Shown here: positions 33,908 through 41,919 of the stretch, one piece after another
Position numbering within the stretch: position 1 is the first letter of the stretch
Layout: each line of letters opens with the position of its first letter
NCBI GenBank assembly: GCA_902568975.1
Contig: CACFSO010000001.1
Location: 124,001 to 188,000, forward strand
Reading direction: 5' to 3'
Source of the DNA: an uncultured Pelagibacteraceae bacterium
GTDB taxonomy: Bacteria > Pseudomonadota > Alphaproteobacteria > Pelagibacterales > Pelagibacteraceae
DNA length: 64,000 nt
Made by a program: the position numbers and the translations under genes
Notes under the pieces: generated by a model
The model's input: the letters and a program-made list of their open reading frames with translations, nothing else
Database searches by the model: none
Told to the model about the DNA's origin: nothing

Positions 33908-35308
33908 TTACCTTGTTGATGAAGCTACAGATTTTTCATCATCTCTAGAAGCTTCCATGATGTCGTAGTCTAATCCAGCTATTTCTACTTCTCTTGGAAT
34001 TCTAAGTTTACCCATTCCATGAAGTATTTTAGCTAAGATCCAGCCTGGTAAAAAACCAAGCACAAAAAACATAATAATTGCTCCAATAAACATTCCTAAA
34101 GGATTAATTGGCGCGTAGTCCGTTCCAACCCACATTGACCCAACACTGTATCCAGATGATGGATAACCATTTAGAACAAAACCACATATTATTAGTCCAG
34201 CTACACCAGCATAACCGTGTACCGCTACTGCTCCAACTGCATCATCAATTTTGAACTTACGCTCAACCCAGTAATGCATTTTGTAAGCAACAACAACACC
34301 GATCATTGCAATGATCATTGATTGTATTGGATGATATAAGTCATTACCTGCAGACGCACAAATAATTCCCGCTAGTCCACTTGAGTATGTCCAAAAAGGA
34401 TCTCCTTTTGAAATAAGATATCCAACTAATAATCCTCCTGATAAAGACATTAGGAAGTTCATTGTAATACCACTCAGTGTAGTAGGGGTTACATATATAT
34501 TTGTTGCGGTAAAGTAAGTTACACCTTCCATTCCATACTCAGGTCCTAAGTCAAATATTGGAATATTACACGCTGCATAGAATCCCCAGAAACCAGTATA
34601 AATTAGAAATAATCCAATTGTTACTAGCCAAGGATTTCTAGGCCCAATATTTCTTGGTTCTCCTGTTGATGAAAATTTACCTATTCTTGGACCTAAAACA
34701 CAAAGAATACCTAAAGCAAATCCACCAGCAACTGCGTGAATTACACCTGATGCATAAGCATCATGGTATCCAAGTATTTTAAGCATCCAACCGTCAAAGT
34801 GCCATCCCCATGCAGCATCTATTGTCCAGAAAACTGATCCAATAGCAATTGCTAAGATACCGAATGCAAAAGTTGTTATCCTTTCGATTACAGCACCTGA
34901 AACAATTGAAGCGGCTGTCCATGAGAATAATAAAAACGCTGCCCAGAAAACTCCACTTATATGATCACCTAAGTTTACTGCCATTAAATCACTACTTGGC
35001 ACATACCACTTAGCGCTAAAAGCTGAGTCATCTGTAATTAAAGCTGCACTTTCATTCATTATTGATGGTGCTAGACCTGGTCCTGTTGGAAACGCCCAAT
35101 AAATCCACCAACCAAATAAAAACCACGTAATTGTTACCAAAGGTATTAGCATAGTGTTTTTCATTAATGTATGTTGATGATGTTTGTATCGAGAAGCCCC
35201 AACCTCATACATACAGAAACCCACGTGAATTAAAAACATGAGTACTACTGTTATCCAGTAGTAAAATTCTGTAAATACGGTCGTGAGAGCACCTAACTCG
35301 TCAGTCAT
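33908..35308 (-). CDS. amt: Ammonium / methylammonium transporter (Amt family)
   Basis: A 466-residue polytopic membrane protein with about eleven helices. The twin pore histidines are recognisable in SGVIHAVAGG and VAVHGYAG. The start is set by a strong Shine-Dalgarno GGAGGAGG at 35313-35320. It is somewhat divergent from standard AmtB (long extracellular loops, acidic C-terminal tail ending SVASSTR). Placement between mgsC and gmaS makes methylammonium uptake or recovery of released ammonium likely; no GlnK gene is adjacent. Confidence 0.92.
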   Translation of the reverse strand: MTDELGALTTVFTEFYYWITVVLMFLIHVGFCMYEVGASRYKHHQHTLMKNTMLIPLVTITWFLFGWWIYWAFPTGPGLAPSIMNESAALITDDSAFSAKWYVPSSDLMAVNLGDHISGVFWAAFLLFSWTAASIVSGAVIERITTFAFGILAIAIGSVFWTIDAAWGWHFDGWMLKILGYHDAYASGVIHAVAGGFALGILCVLGPRIGKFSSTGEPRNIGPRNPWLVTIGLFLIYTGFWGFYAACNIPIFDLGPEYGMEGVTYFTATNIYVTPTTLSGITMNFLMSLSGGLLVGYLISKGDPFWTYSSGLAGIICASAGNDLYHPIQSMIIAMIGVVVAYKMHYWVERKFKIDDAVGAVAVHGYAGVAGLIICGFVLNGYPSSGYSVGSMWVGTDYAPINPLGMFIGAIIMFFVLGFLPGWILAKILHGMGKLRIPREVEIAGLDYDIMEASRDDEKSVASSTR

Positions 35309-35321
35309 ACGTCCTCCTCCG

Positions 35322-35335
35322 TTTGTTTAAACAAA
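35322..35335 (-). promoter_or_regulatory. Palindrome TTTGTTTAAACAAA in the amt leader
   Basis: A perfect 14-bp palindrome lies one base upstream of the amt Shine-Dalgarno. It contains the same GTTTAAAC core as the proX and potD leaders. The 135-base spacer between amt and the 133-residue gene upstream must hold the amt promoter; I cannot place its -35/-10 boxes with confidence. Confidence 0.55.
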
Positions 35336-35443
35336 TTAGATTTATACTATTGAACTGATTGTCCAGCACAATGATAAAAAAGCTATTGTTATCGCAATGT
35401 TTAAAAAAAAAAACAACTTGAGGTAGATTTATTTTTTAGGATT

Positions 35444-35845
35444 TTAGAATTTTCTATACGCTTTTTTTAAGTCAACCAAAGGATGATTTGGAGACATTTG
35501 AAATTTTACCAAAAGTTCTCTTGCAATCATATCTCTGTCTTGTTGGTTATTTGGAAGTTTAATTTTTCTGGGTATCGTTACCCAACCATTTGCATTTCTA
35601 TCAAAAACAGCAGGTCTTCCTTCCTCATAACCCATATGAACATCTTCAAGCCAATTTAGATCATCCCATCCCATCGCTTCGATATATTTTTTTAGGAAAG
35701 GAGTTATTCTTTTGTAATCAGGTAAAAGATTAACATCATAACGGTATCCTATTGTTTGACCAATCATCTTTTCTCTTGCGGTCTCCTTTTTTTTTCCTAA
35801 TTGACCTTTAAGTTTTTTTTTTACTTTTTTTTTCTTTTTAGCCAT
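35444..35845 (-). CDS. Hypothetical protein with Lys-rich head, linked to mgsC
   Basis: A 133-residue protein. Residues 1-27 are extremely basic (MAKKKKKVKKKLKGQLGKKK...), followed by a soluble domain with Tyr/Asp-rich motifs: GYRYDVNLLPDYKRITPFL, MGWDDLNWLEDVHMGYEEGRP and a C-terminal PNHPLVDLKKAYRKF. No catalytic motif is recognised. It follows mgsC by 9 bases and so belongs to the mgs operon. A role in MgsABC assembly, or a small accessory subunit, is possible but unproven. Confidence 0.72.
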   Translation of the reverse strand: MAKKKKKVKKKLKGQLGKKKETAREKMIGQTIGYRYDVNLLPDYKRITPFLKKYIEAMGWDDLNWLEDVHMGYEEGRPAVFDRNANGWVTIPRKIKLPNNQQDRDMIARELLVKFQMSPNHPLVDLKKAYRKF

Positions 35846-35854
35846 ATTTAATCG

Positions 35855-37225
35855 TTATATTTTGTGAAAATCGTCAACACCAACAGTATGATTTGTTCCA
35901 GATAAAGGAACTTTTGCCAAAGCAGAAGCTTCCATAGTTAATGCAGCCATATCTTCAGGTTCTAAAGAGTGAATATTTGTTTTACCACAAGCTCTAGCTA
36001 ACAATTGTGCTTCCAATGTCATTGTGTGCAAATAATTATATACTCTTAATGCTGCATCATCAGGATTTAATCTTTTTCTTAGTTTTGGATCCTGAGTTGC
36101 TACGCCTACGGGACAACGACCTGTATGACAATGATAACAATGACCAGCAGGGACTCCCATTTCTTTTTCAAAATCAGACTCCGGAATTTCCTTATTGCAA
36201 TTAAGAGCAATCATTGCTCCAGTTCCAATTGCAATTGCATCAGCTCCCAAAGCTAAAGCCTTAGCCATATCTGCGCCATCTCGAACTCCTCCAGCATAAA
36301 TAAGAGTTACTTTTCCAGTTTGACCAACGTCATCAAGAGCTCTTCTAGCTTCTCTAATAGCTGCTATTCCAGGAATACCTGTATTTGCGGCAGCTATATG
36401 TGGGCCAGCGCCCGTAGACCCTTCCATTCCATCCAAATAAATAGAGTCGGGATCACATTTTGCAGCCATTCGGACATCATCATAAACTTTAGCAGCCCCA
36501 AGCTTTAATTGAATAGGGACTTTATTTTTTGTTAATTCTCTAAGTTCTTGAACTTTTAATGCTAAATCATCTGGACCTAACCAATCCGGATGTCTAGCTG
36601 GTGATCTTTGATCAATTCCCGCTGGCAATGATCTCATTTCAGCTACTTGGTCTGTAACTTTTTGACCCATTAGATGACCACCCATTCCTACTTTTTGTCC
36701 TTGTCCTATAAATACTTCTATCCCATCTGCCAATTGTGCGTGATGAGGATTAAATCCATATCTAGATTGAATGCATTGATAATACCATTTCTCAGAATAT
36801 CTTCTTTCATCAGGTATCATCCCACCCTCACCAGAACATGTTGCGCTCCCAGCCATTGTTGCTCCTCTTGCTAATGCTGTTTTCGCTTCATAAGAAAGAG
36901 CTCCAAAACTCATTCCTGTTATGTAAACTGGAATATCTAATTCAATGGGATTTTCGCATCTTGGGCCTATAACAGTCTTTGTTTCACATTTTTCTCTATA
37001 ACCTTCAATTACAAATCTTGTTAATGTCCCTGGTAGAAAAACTAAATCATCAAAAGTTGGAATTTTTTTCATCAATGCCATTCCACGCATTCTGTATCTT
37101 CCTAGTTGAGATTTAATATGAATATCGTCTATAACTTCTGGAGTGAAAATAGAATTGTAACCCAGTAAACTTTTATTTCTTTTTGCAAAATCAGTTTTTC
37201 CATTTCCATTTTTCTTTTTTGCCAT
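35855..37225 (-). CDS. mgsC: N-methylglutamate synthase FMN subunit (GltB2-like)
   Basis: A 456-residue protein corresponding to the FMN-binding synthase domain of glutamate synthase. It shows GMSFGALSYEAKTALARGA, ATCSGEGGM, QLKLGAAKVYDDVRMAAKCDPDSIYLDG (shown in parts), STGAGP, the FMN-phosphate region YAGGVRDGADMAKALALGAD and the Fe-S ligands in HCYHCHTGRCPVGVATQDP. With MgsA and MgsB it transfers the methylamino group of GMA onto 2-oxoglutarate (or exchanges glutamate), making N-methylglutamate. The start overlaps the mgsB stop by one base. GlxD is a synonym in rhizobia. Confidence 0.85.
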   Translation of the reverse strand: MAKKKNGNGKTDFAKRNKSLLGYNSIFTPEVIDDIHIKSQLGRYRMRGMALMKKIPTFDDLVFLPGTLTRFVIEGYREKCETKTVIGPRCENPIELDIPVYITGMSFGALSYEAKTALARGATMAGSATCSGEGGMIPDERRYSEKWYYQCIQSRYGFNPHHAQLADGIEVFIGQGQKVGMGGHLMGQKVTDQVAEMRSLPAGIDQRSPARHPDWLGPDDLALKVQELRELTKNKVPIQLKLGAAKVYDDVRMAAKCDPDSIYLDGMEGSTGAGPHIAAANTGIPGIAAIREARRALDDVGQTGKVTLIYAGGVRDGADMAKALALGADAIAIGTGAMIALNCNKEIPESDFEKEMGVPAGHCYHCHTGRCPVGVATQDPKLRKRLNPDDAALRVYNYLHTMTLEAQLLARACGKTNIHSLEPEDMAALTMEASALAKVPLSGTNHTVGVDDFHKI

Positions 37226-38079
37226 TATATAGCTCCTTTTTTTTCAGTAGGTTCTAAGGCGTCATAATTCCAAAGTTTCTTGCCAGCTACAACTTTTGTC
37301 ATTTTTGATACATCAAAGTTGTCACCAATTTCAGCTACTTTAAGTTTTCTTTCTAACCAATCTATGTCAATTTTTGTCATGGGAGCTTCTATCGCATCAC
37401 TACCAAATGAACCAATTTTACCTCCAACATAAATTGTTCCATCGTACATAGAGTCTCCAAGATTAATTCCTACATCACCTAAAATAACAATCCTACCTCT
37501 TTGCATCATAAATCCAGTAAATGCACCAGCATCTCCACCTACAATTATAGTTCCTCCTTTTTGGTCTATACCTGTTCTAGCACCAACACTTCCTTTGCAA
37601 ATTAAGTCTCCACCTCTTATAGCTGCCCCAAAGCAAGATCCTGCATTTTTTTCTATAACAACTTTGCCTGCCATCATATTTTCTGCGCATGACCAACCAA
37701 CACGGCCATTAACTCTAACCATTGGTCCATCTATAGAACCAACACCAAAATAACCTAAACTTCCTTCAAAAATCAAATTAAGTTTATTTAATACTCCAAC
37801 TCCCAGACTATGTTTCCCCTGAGGATTTTTAATTACAATTGTGCCAAATCCCTCACTCATTAAATCATCAATTTTTCTATTTACTTCCTTACAATCCATT
37901 TCTTTAACATCAAGTTCAGTTCTTTTATTAAAATCTACATCATAGGTTCCCCAGTAGAAAAAATTTTCTGCTTCATCAGGATTAAAAAATTTTTGTTGGG
38001 TTTTGCCTGTTAAAACTTCGGTATGCATACCCATTGACTGAGCTTTTGTTTTTTTTTCTGCAGTTTTTAAATTTGCCAT
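37225..38079 (-). CDS. mgsB: N-methylglutamate synthase GXGXG-domain subunit (GltB3-like)
   Basis: A 284-residue protein with the right-handed beta-helix built of Gly-rich repeats seen at the C-terminus of glutamate synthase. Visible turns are KNPQGKHSLGVGVL, IFEGSLGYFGVGS, VRVNGRVGWSCAENM, VIEKNAGSCFGAAIRGGDL and VGGDAGAFTGFMMQRGRI. It links the amidotransferase and FMN subunits structurally. The gene overlaps mgsA by 13 bases and mgsC by 1 base, indicating translational coupling of equal subunits. Confidence 0.88.
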   Translation of the reverse strand: MANLKTAEKKTKAQSMGMHTEVLTGKTQQKFFNPDEAENFFYWGTYDVDFNKRTELDVKEMDCKEVNRKIDDLMSEGFGTIVIKNPQGKHSLGVGVLNKLNLIFEGSLGYFGVGSIDGPMVRVNGRVGWSCAENMMAGKVVIEKNAGSCFGAAIRGGDLICKGSVGARTGIDQKGGTIIVGGDAGAFTGFMMQRGRIVILGDVGINLGDSMYDGTIYVGGKIGSFGSDAIEAPMTKIDIDWLERKLKVAEIGDNFDVSKMTKVVAGKKLWNYDALEPTEKKGAI

Positions 38080-39008
38080 ACTTTCACTTCTCCATCAAAA
38101 GGATCATAAGTTGTTATTTCCTGAGGAAGAATAGATCTAATAGCTATTTCTTCCGATCCCATAGCAACTAATTCATCAGACTCATATAAAACTAATGGTT
38201 TTGCAGCCATAGTATCTTTTGCCATACCTAGAGAATCTTTTGTTGCAACAAAGTAAGTAAATACACCATCAAGACCAGATAAGGATTCTTTCATTCCCTC
38301 TTCTAAAGTTGCTCCATTTCTCATTTTTTCAGCAAGGAAAACTGCAATTAATTCGGAATCACACTCAGACATAAAACGCATACCTTTGTTTTCAAGAGCT
38401 CTTCTGTTATTCCAATAATTTGTTAACTGACCATTATGGACCACAGAAACATCAGCAAATGGATAACCCCAAAAAGGATGAGCTGATTTTATATCAACAC
38501 CTGATTCTGTTGCCATTCGTGCATGACCTATTCCATGAGTACCTTGAACTTTATCTAAATTATATCTCTCGCATACAGTTTTGGCATCACCAAGATCCTT
38601 TATTAATTCAAGAGATTTTCCAATAGATAAAATTTCTACCATTTCAACACTTTCTATTTTTTTTGAAAAGTCCATCAGGTCTTTGCTGTATTTAATTTCA
38701 TATCTATATGAATAAGGTGTTAGTTTTTCTTCTTTAACAATGACTGCGCCTAATTCTGAAAGATTTTTGTCGACAAGTTTTTTTCTACTATCGTAAACAC
38801 TTACATCTTCATTAACTGAGGTACTACCTTCGCCCACATTTTCACCAACCTTAAATCTCATTATAAAGTTCTGACCATCGTTTTCAGCATAAAGCGCATA
38901 TCCTGTGGAGTCAGGACCTCTATGTTTTAATGCTTGAAGCATGTTTTGTAATTCTTCACCTACATTTGAGGATTTACCTCTGTGAATAAGTCCAGCTATT
39001 CCGCACAT
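38067..39008 (-). CDS. mgsA: N-methylglutamate synthase class II amidotransferase subunit
   Basis: A 313-residue Ntn-type glutamine amidotransferase. The N-terminal Cys nucleophile is Cys2 (MCGIAGLIHRG), followed by LKHRGPDSTG, GHARMATESGV and the VHNGQLTNYW motif. In glutamate synthase this domain releases ammonia from glutamine; here the substrate is predicted to be gamma-glutamylmethylamide, releasing methylamine that is channelled to the FMN subunit. It lies 24 bases downstream of the glutamine-synthetase-like gene and overlaps mgsB. Confidence 0.87.
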   Translation of the reverse strand: MCGIAGLIHRGKSSNVGEELQNMLQALKHRGPDSTGYALYAENDGQNFIMRFKVGENVGEGSTSVNEDVSVYDSRKKLVDKNLSELGAVIVKEEKLTPYSYRYEIKYSKDLMDFSKKIESVEMVEILSIGKSLELIKDLGDAKTVCERYNLDKVQGTHGIGHARMATESGVDIKSAHPFWGYPFADVSVVHNGQLTNYWNNRRALENKGMRFMSECDSELIAVFLAEKMRNGATLEEGMKESLSGLDGVFTYFVATKDSLGMAKDTMAAKPLVLYESDELVAMGSEEIAIRSILPQEITTYDPFDGEVKVWQI

Positions 39009-39032
39009 AATTTATCCTTATAATTATTTAAA

Positions 39033-40502
39033 TTATGGAAGACAATCTAAATAAGTATCTAAATCCCATTGAGTCGTCGCACCTAAAAATTTTTCCCATT
39101 CATCATTTTTATACCAATGGAATACTTTATACATTTCATCAGGCATGGCCGATTTAATTATTTCATCTTCTGATAGTCTATCCAAAGCCTCTCCTAAACT
39201 TAATGGAAGTTTTTTAACATCTTTACCTGCTTTTTTAGCTTCATACATACTTCTAGATTCAGGTTTAGATGGTTTTAGATTTTTTGAAATACCGTGATCG
39301 CATGCTTTTAACAAAGCTGCACCCAGTAGATATGGATTGTGCATTGAGTCAACCGATCTATACTCAAATCTTCCAGGAGCTGATACTCTTAAACCACAAG
39401 TTCTGTTTTGATATCCCCAGTCAGCATAAACTGGAGCCCAGAAACCTTGATCCCAAAGCCTTCTGTAAGAATTAACTGTTGAAGATCCTAAAGCAGTTAA
39501 AGCGGGCAAGTGTTCCATTATTCCAGCAATGGACTGTAAACCAATTTTACCTGGTAATTGCATGTCTTTAGTATCAGGCATAAAAGTATTTGTTCCTCCC
39601 TGTACATAACCAAACACTTCCTCTACTCCAGGTAATCTTTTATTACCTAATTTGTTTGTTACAACTTTTCCACCTTTCCATAATGACATGTTCGTATGGC
39701 AACCACTTGCAGATACTCCCATAAACGGTTTCGTCATAAAGCATGCTATTAAATTATGTTCTCTAGCAACTTGCGCGCAAATTTGTCTGTAAGTAGAAAG
39801 TCTATCAGCGTTTCTTAAAACATTATCGTATGTCCAGTTTAATTCTAATTGTCCTGGAGCATCTTCATGGTCACCTTGGATCATATCTAAACCCATGGCT
39901 GAAGCGTATTCAATTACTTTCATAAATACTGGTCTCAATGACTCAAATTGATCAATATGATAACAGTATGGTTTAGAAAAACCTGCTCCAGTAGGGGTTC
40001 CGTCAGGATTTTTTGTTAACCACATCATTTCAGGTTCTGTTCCAACTCTTAATTCTAGACCATGTTTTTTCTGAAATTCATTCATAAATATTCTAAGGTT
40101 TCCTCGACAATCAGAAGTTAAATGTCCTCCTGGGTTTTGTCTTTCTTCTCTGTTTCTAAAACATGTAACAAAAACTCTTCCAACTCTTTTGTCCCAAGGC
40201 AATTGACAGAAAGTTTCAGGGTCAGGTATACCAACAAGCTCCATAGCTTCAGGGCCGTAACCGATATAATTTTTGTGTCTGTCTACAAATAAGTTGGCTG
40301 TAGATCCGTAAACCAATTGAAAACCTTTTTCTGCAGTTCTTTCCCAATGGTCGGCGGGAATTCCTTTACCAACAACACGTCCTGTTACAGATATAAATTG
40401 GTAATAAATATATGTAATCCCTAATTCGTTAATTTTTTCTCTAACTTTTTTTACTAGTTTAGCCCTACCTGGTTGATTTACATGTTTTTCTAGATCAGTC
40501 AT
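39033..40502 (-). CDS. Second glutamine-synthetase-family ligase in the mgs operon
   Basis: A 489-residue GS-fold protein, distinct from the GmaS candidate. N-terminal GITYIYYQFISVTGRVVGK, then GDHEDAPGQLELNWTYDN, GCHTNMSLWKGG, SYRRLW and YQNRTCGLRVSAPGRFEYR. The ATP/metal-site regions are present but spaced as in GS-like gamma-glutamyl ligases. The start is placed at the ATG at 40502 (MTDLEKHV), preceded by GGGGAGG; a TTG 15 bases upstream is part of that ribosome site. It leads mgsA and may ligate another amine to glutamate, or supply glutamine. Its identity as an alternative GMA synthetase cannot be excluded. Confidence 0.82.
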   Translation of the reverse strand: MTDLEKHVNQPGRAKLVKKVREKINELGITYIYYQFISVTGRVVGKGIPADHWERTAEKGFQLVYGSTANLFVDRHKNYIGYGPEAMELVGIPDPETFCQLPWDKRVGRVFVTCFRNREERQNPGGHLTSDCRGNLRIFMNEFQKKHGLELRVGTEPEMMWLTKNPDGTPTGAGFSKPYCYHIDQFESLRPVFMKVIEYASAMGLDMIQGDHEDAPGQLELNWTYDNVLRNADRLSTYRQICAQVAREHNLIACFMTKPFMGVSASGCHTNMSLWKGGKVVTNKLGNKRLPGVEEVFGYVQGGTNTFMPDTKDMQLPGKIGLQSIAGIMEHLPALTALGSSTVNSYRRLWDQGFWAPVYADWGYQNRTCGLRVSAPGRFEYRSVDSMHNPYLLGAALLKACDHGISKNLKPSKPESRSMYEAKKAGKDVKKLPLSLGEALDRLSEDEIIKSAMPDEMYKVFHWYKNDEWEKFLGATTQWDLDTYLDCLP

Positions 40503-40569
40503 TTCCCTCCCCTTCAATTTTATGAATAAAAAGGTAACTGAAAAAAAATTATCTGTCTAGTTAGATAAA

Positions 40570-41919
40570 TTAGCTCCAAGGAAATGGGCTGTTCGAAGTA
40601 GGGTGAAGCTCACCTTTCTCGTATCGGTTGAATCTAAAAGGTTTTAATAAATCACTTTCTTTTCCTAAGACTTCTTCAGCCACAAGATTACCTACTCCCA
40701 TCATTTTATATCCATGATTTGAATCTGCTATAACGTAAACATTTTCGCAAAATTTATCAAACACAGGAAAGCTGTCAGGAGTAAAACAACCTAAGCCACC
40801 AGATGGTCCTTGTTTATATTGTTGAGATTTTCCTTCAAATCTTTTTTGACAGTGAGCTAATGCTGATGACCACATATGCGCGAAATCATCTGTTGTTTGA
40901 AAGTCTTTTGATGCAAGTCCATATGGATCAACTTTTACCTCTTCAACTTTATCATCTACTTTAAATGGAGCCGCACCTCCTTGTACACCATGTTTGTCAC
41001 ATATGTCAGGTTTATAATAAATTCCCCACATCTTATCTGTAATTAGTGACTTGTCTCTATCAGAATATAAAGGTTCATCACTATCTACATGAATTAGTGG
41101 TGGCATTTTTCCATCGTCTGTTTTTAAAAAACCATCACCCACATTCATTACACCTTCTTGTAAAAACCAATACTTCCACATATTTTGGTTATCTTTTTTT
41201 TCTCCATTATATTTTATTGAAATTTTTTGTGGCAGTTCTAACATTTCCCAAATTTTATAAATCCATGGACCTACAGCAACAATTACTTGTTCACACTCTA
41301 TTGAACCTTTGTTAGTTTCTACCGCAGTTACTACTTTACTATTACTTCCTCTTTTAAATCCTGTGACTTCAACTCCTGTTATTATATTTGCACCCTCATT
41401 TTTAGCTTTATTTCCACATGCACCTATTGCAATCTTATTTGGAGAGTAGCCTCCTTGTTTTTCATGAAGAATGCTAGTTATACCTGGAGCTTGCCAATCA
41501 CTAAAAATATTTTTCATGTAATTAAAGCATTTTTCTTCACCTTCTATAAATTCAGAGTCATAACCTATTTTTTGTTGTTGCTCGTATACAGAAGACATAT
41601 CTTTTCTCATAGACTCAGTGTTGATTTGCATAAAACCTACTGAATGGTAATTAAAATCTTTGGCATCTTTTTCCCAAATATTAACGCTATGAGCCATTAG
41701 TTCTCTCATTGCTGGTTGAAAATAATTATTTCTTACAACCCCACAAGCTATGCCGCTAGCTCCAGCAGCAATTCCTGTTTTATCTAAAACTACGATGTCA
41801 TTTTCTTTGACGGTCTGACCTTTGGCTCTTATTTTTTCACCAAGGTTCCAAGCCGTGCTTAATCCATGTATTCCTGCACCGATAATTACATACTTTGCTT
41901 TAGCTGGAATTTTTTTCAT
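40570..41919 (-). CDS. FAD-dependent amine oxidoreductase (DAO / sarcosine-oxidase-beta fold)
   Basis: A 449-residue flavoprotein. The dinucleotide motif is VIIGAGIHGLSTAWNLG (11-27), then AAGASGIACGVVRN, GGYSPNKIAIGAC and a C-terminal FAD-contact stretch around VYVIADSNHGYKMMGVGN. It has no THF domain. Its start overlaps the tdm stop (ATGA), so the two are translationally coupled. Known partners of Tdm do not include such a protein as far as I recall. It may oxidise dimethylamine, another N-methyl compound or a downstream amino acid. Confidence 0.82.
   Translation of the reverse strand: MKKIPAKAKYVIIGAGIHGLSTAWNLGEKIRAKGQTVKENDIVVLDKTGIAAGASGIACGVVRNNYFQPAMRELMAHSVNIWEKDAKDFNYHSVGFMQINTESMRKDMSSVYEQQQKIGYDSEFIEGEEKCFNYMKNIFSDWQAPGITSILHEKQGGYSPNKIAIGACGNKAKNEGANIITGVEVTGFKRGSNSKVVTAVETNKGSIECEQVIVAVGPWIYKIWEMLELPQKISIKYNGEKKDNQNMWKYWFLQEGVMNVGDGFLKTDDGKMPPLIHVDSDEPLYSDRDKSLITDKMWGIYYKPDICDKHGVQGGAAPFKVDDKVEEVKVDPYGLASKDFQTTDDFAHMWSSALAHCQKRFEGKSQQYKQGPSGGLGCFTPDSFPVFDKFCENVYVIADSNHGYKMMGVGNLVAEEVLGKESDLLKPFRFNRYEKGELHPTSNSPFPWS

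Noticed and set aside
40503..40517. N-terminal extension of the glutamine-synthetase-like gene from a TTG at 40517
   Set aside because: The extra codons are the GGGGAGG ribosome site of the ATG at 40502.
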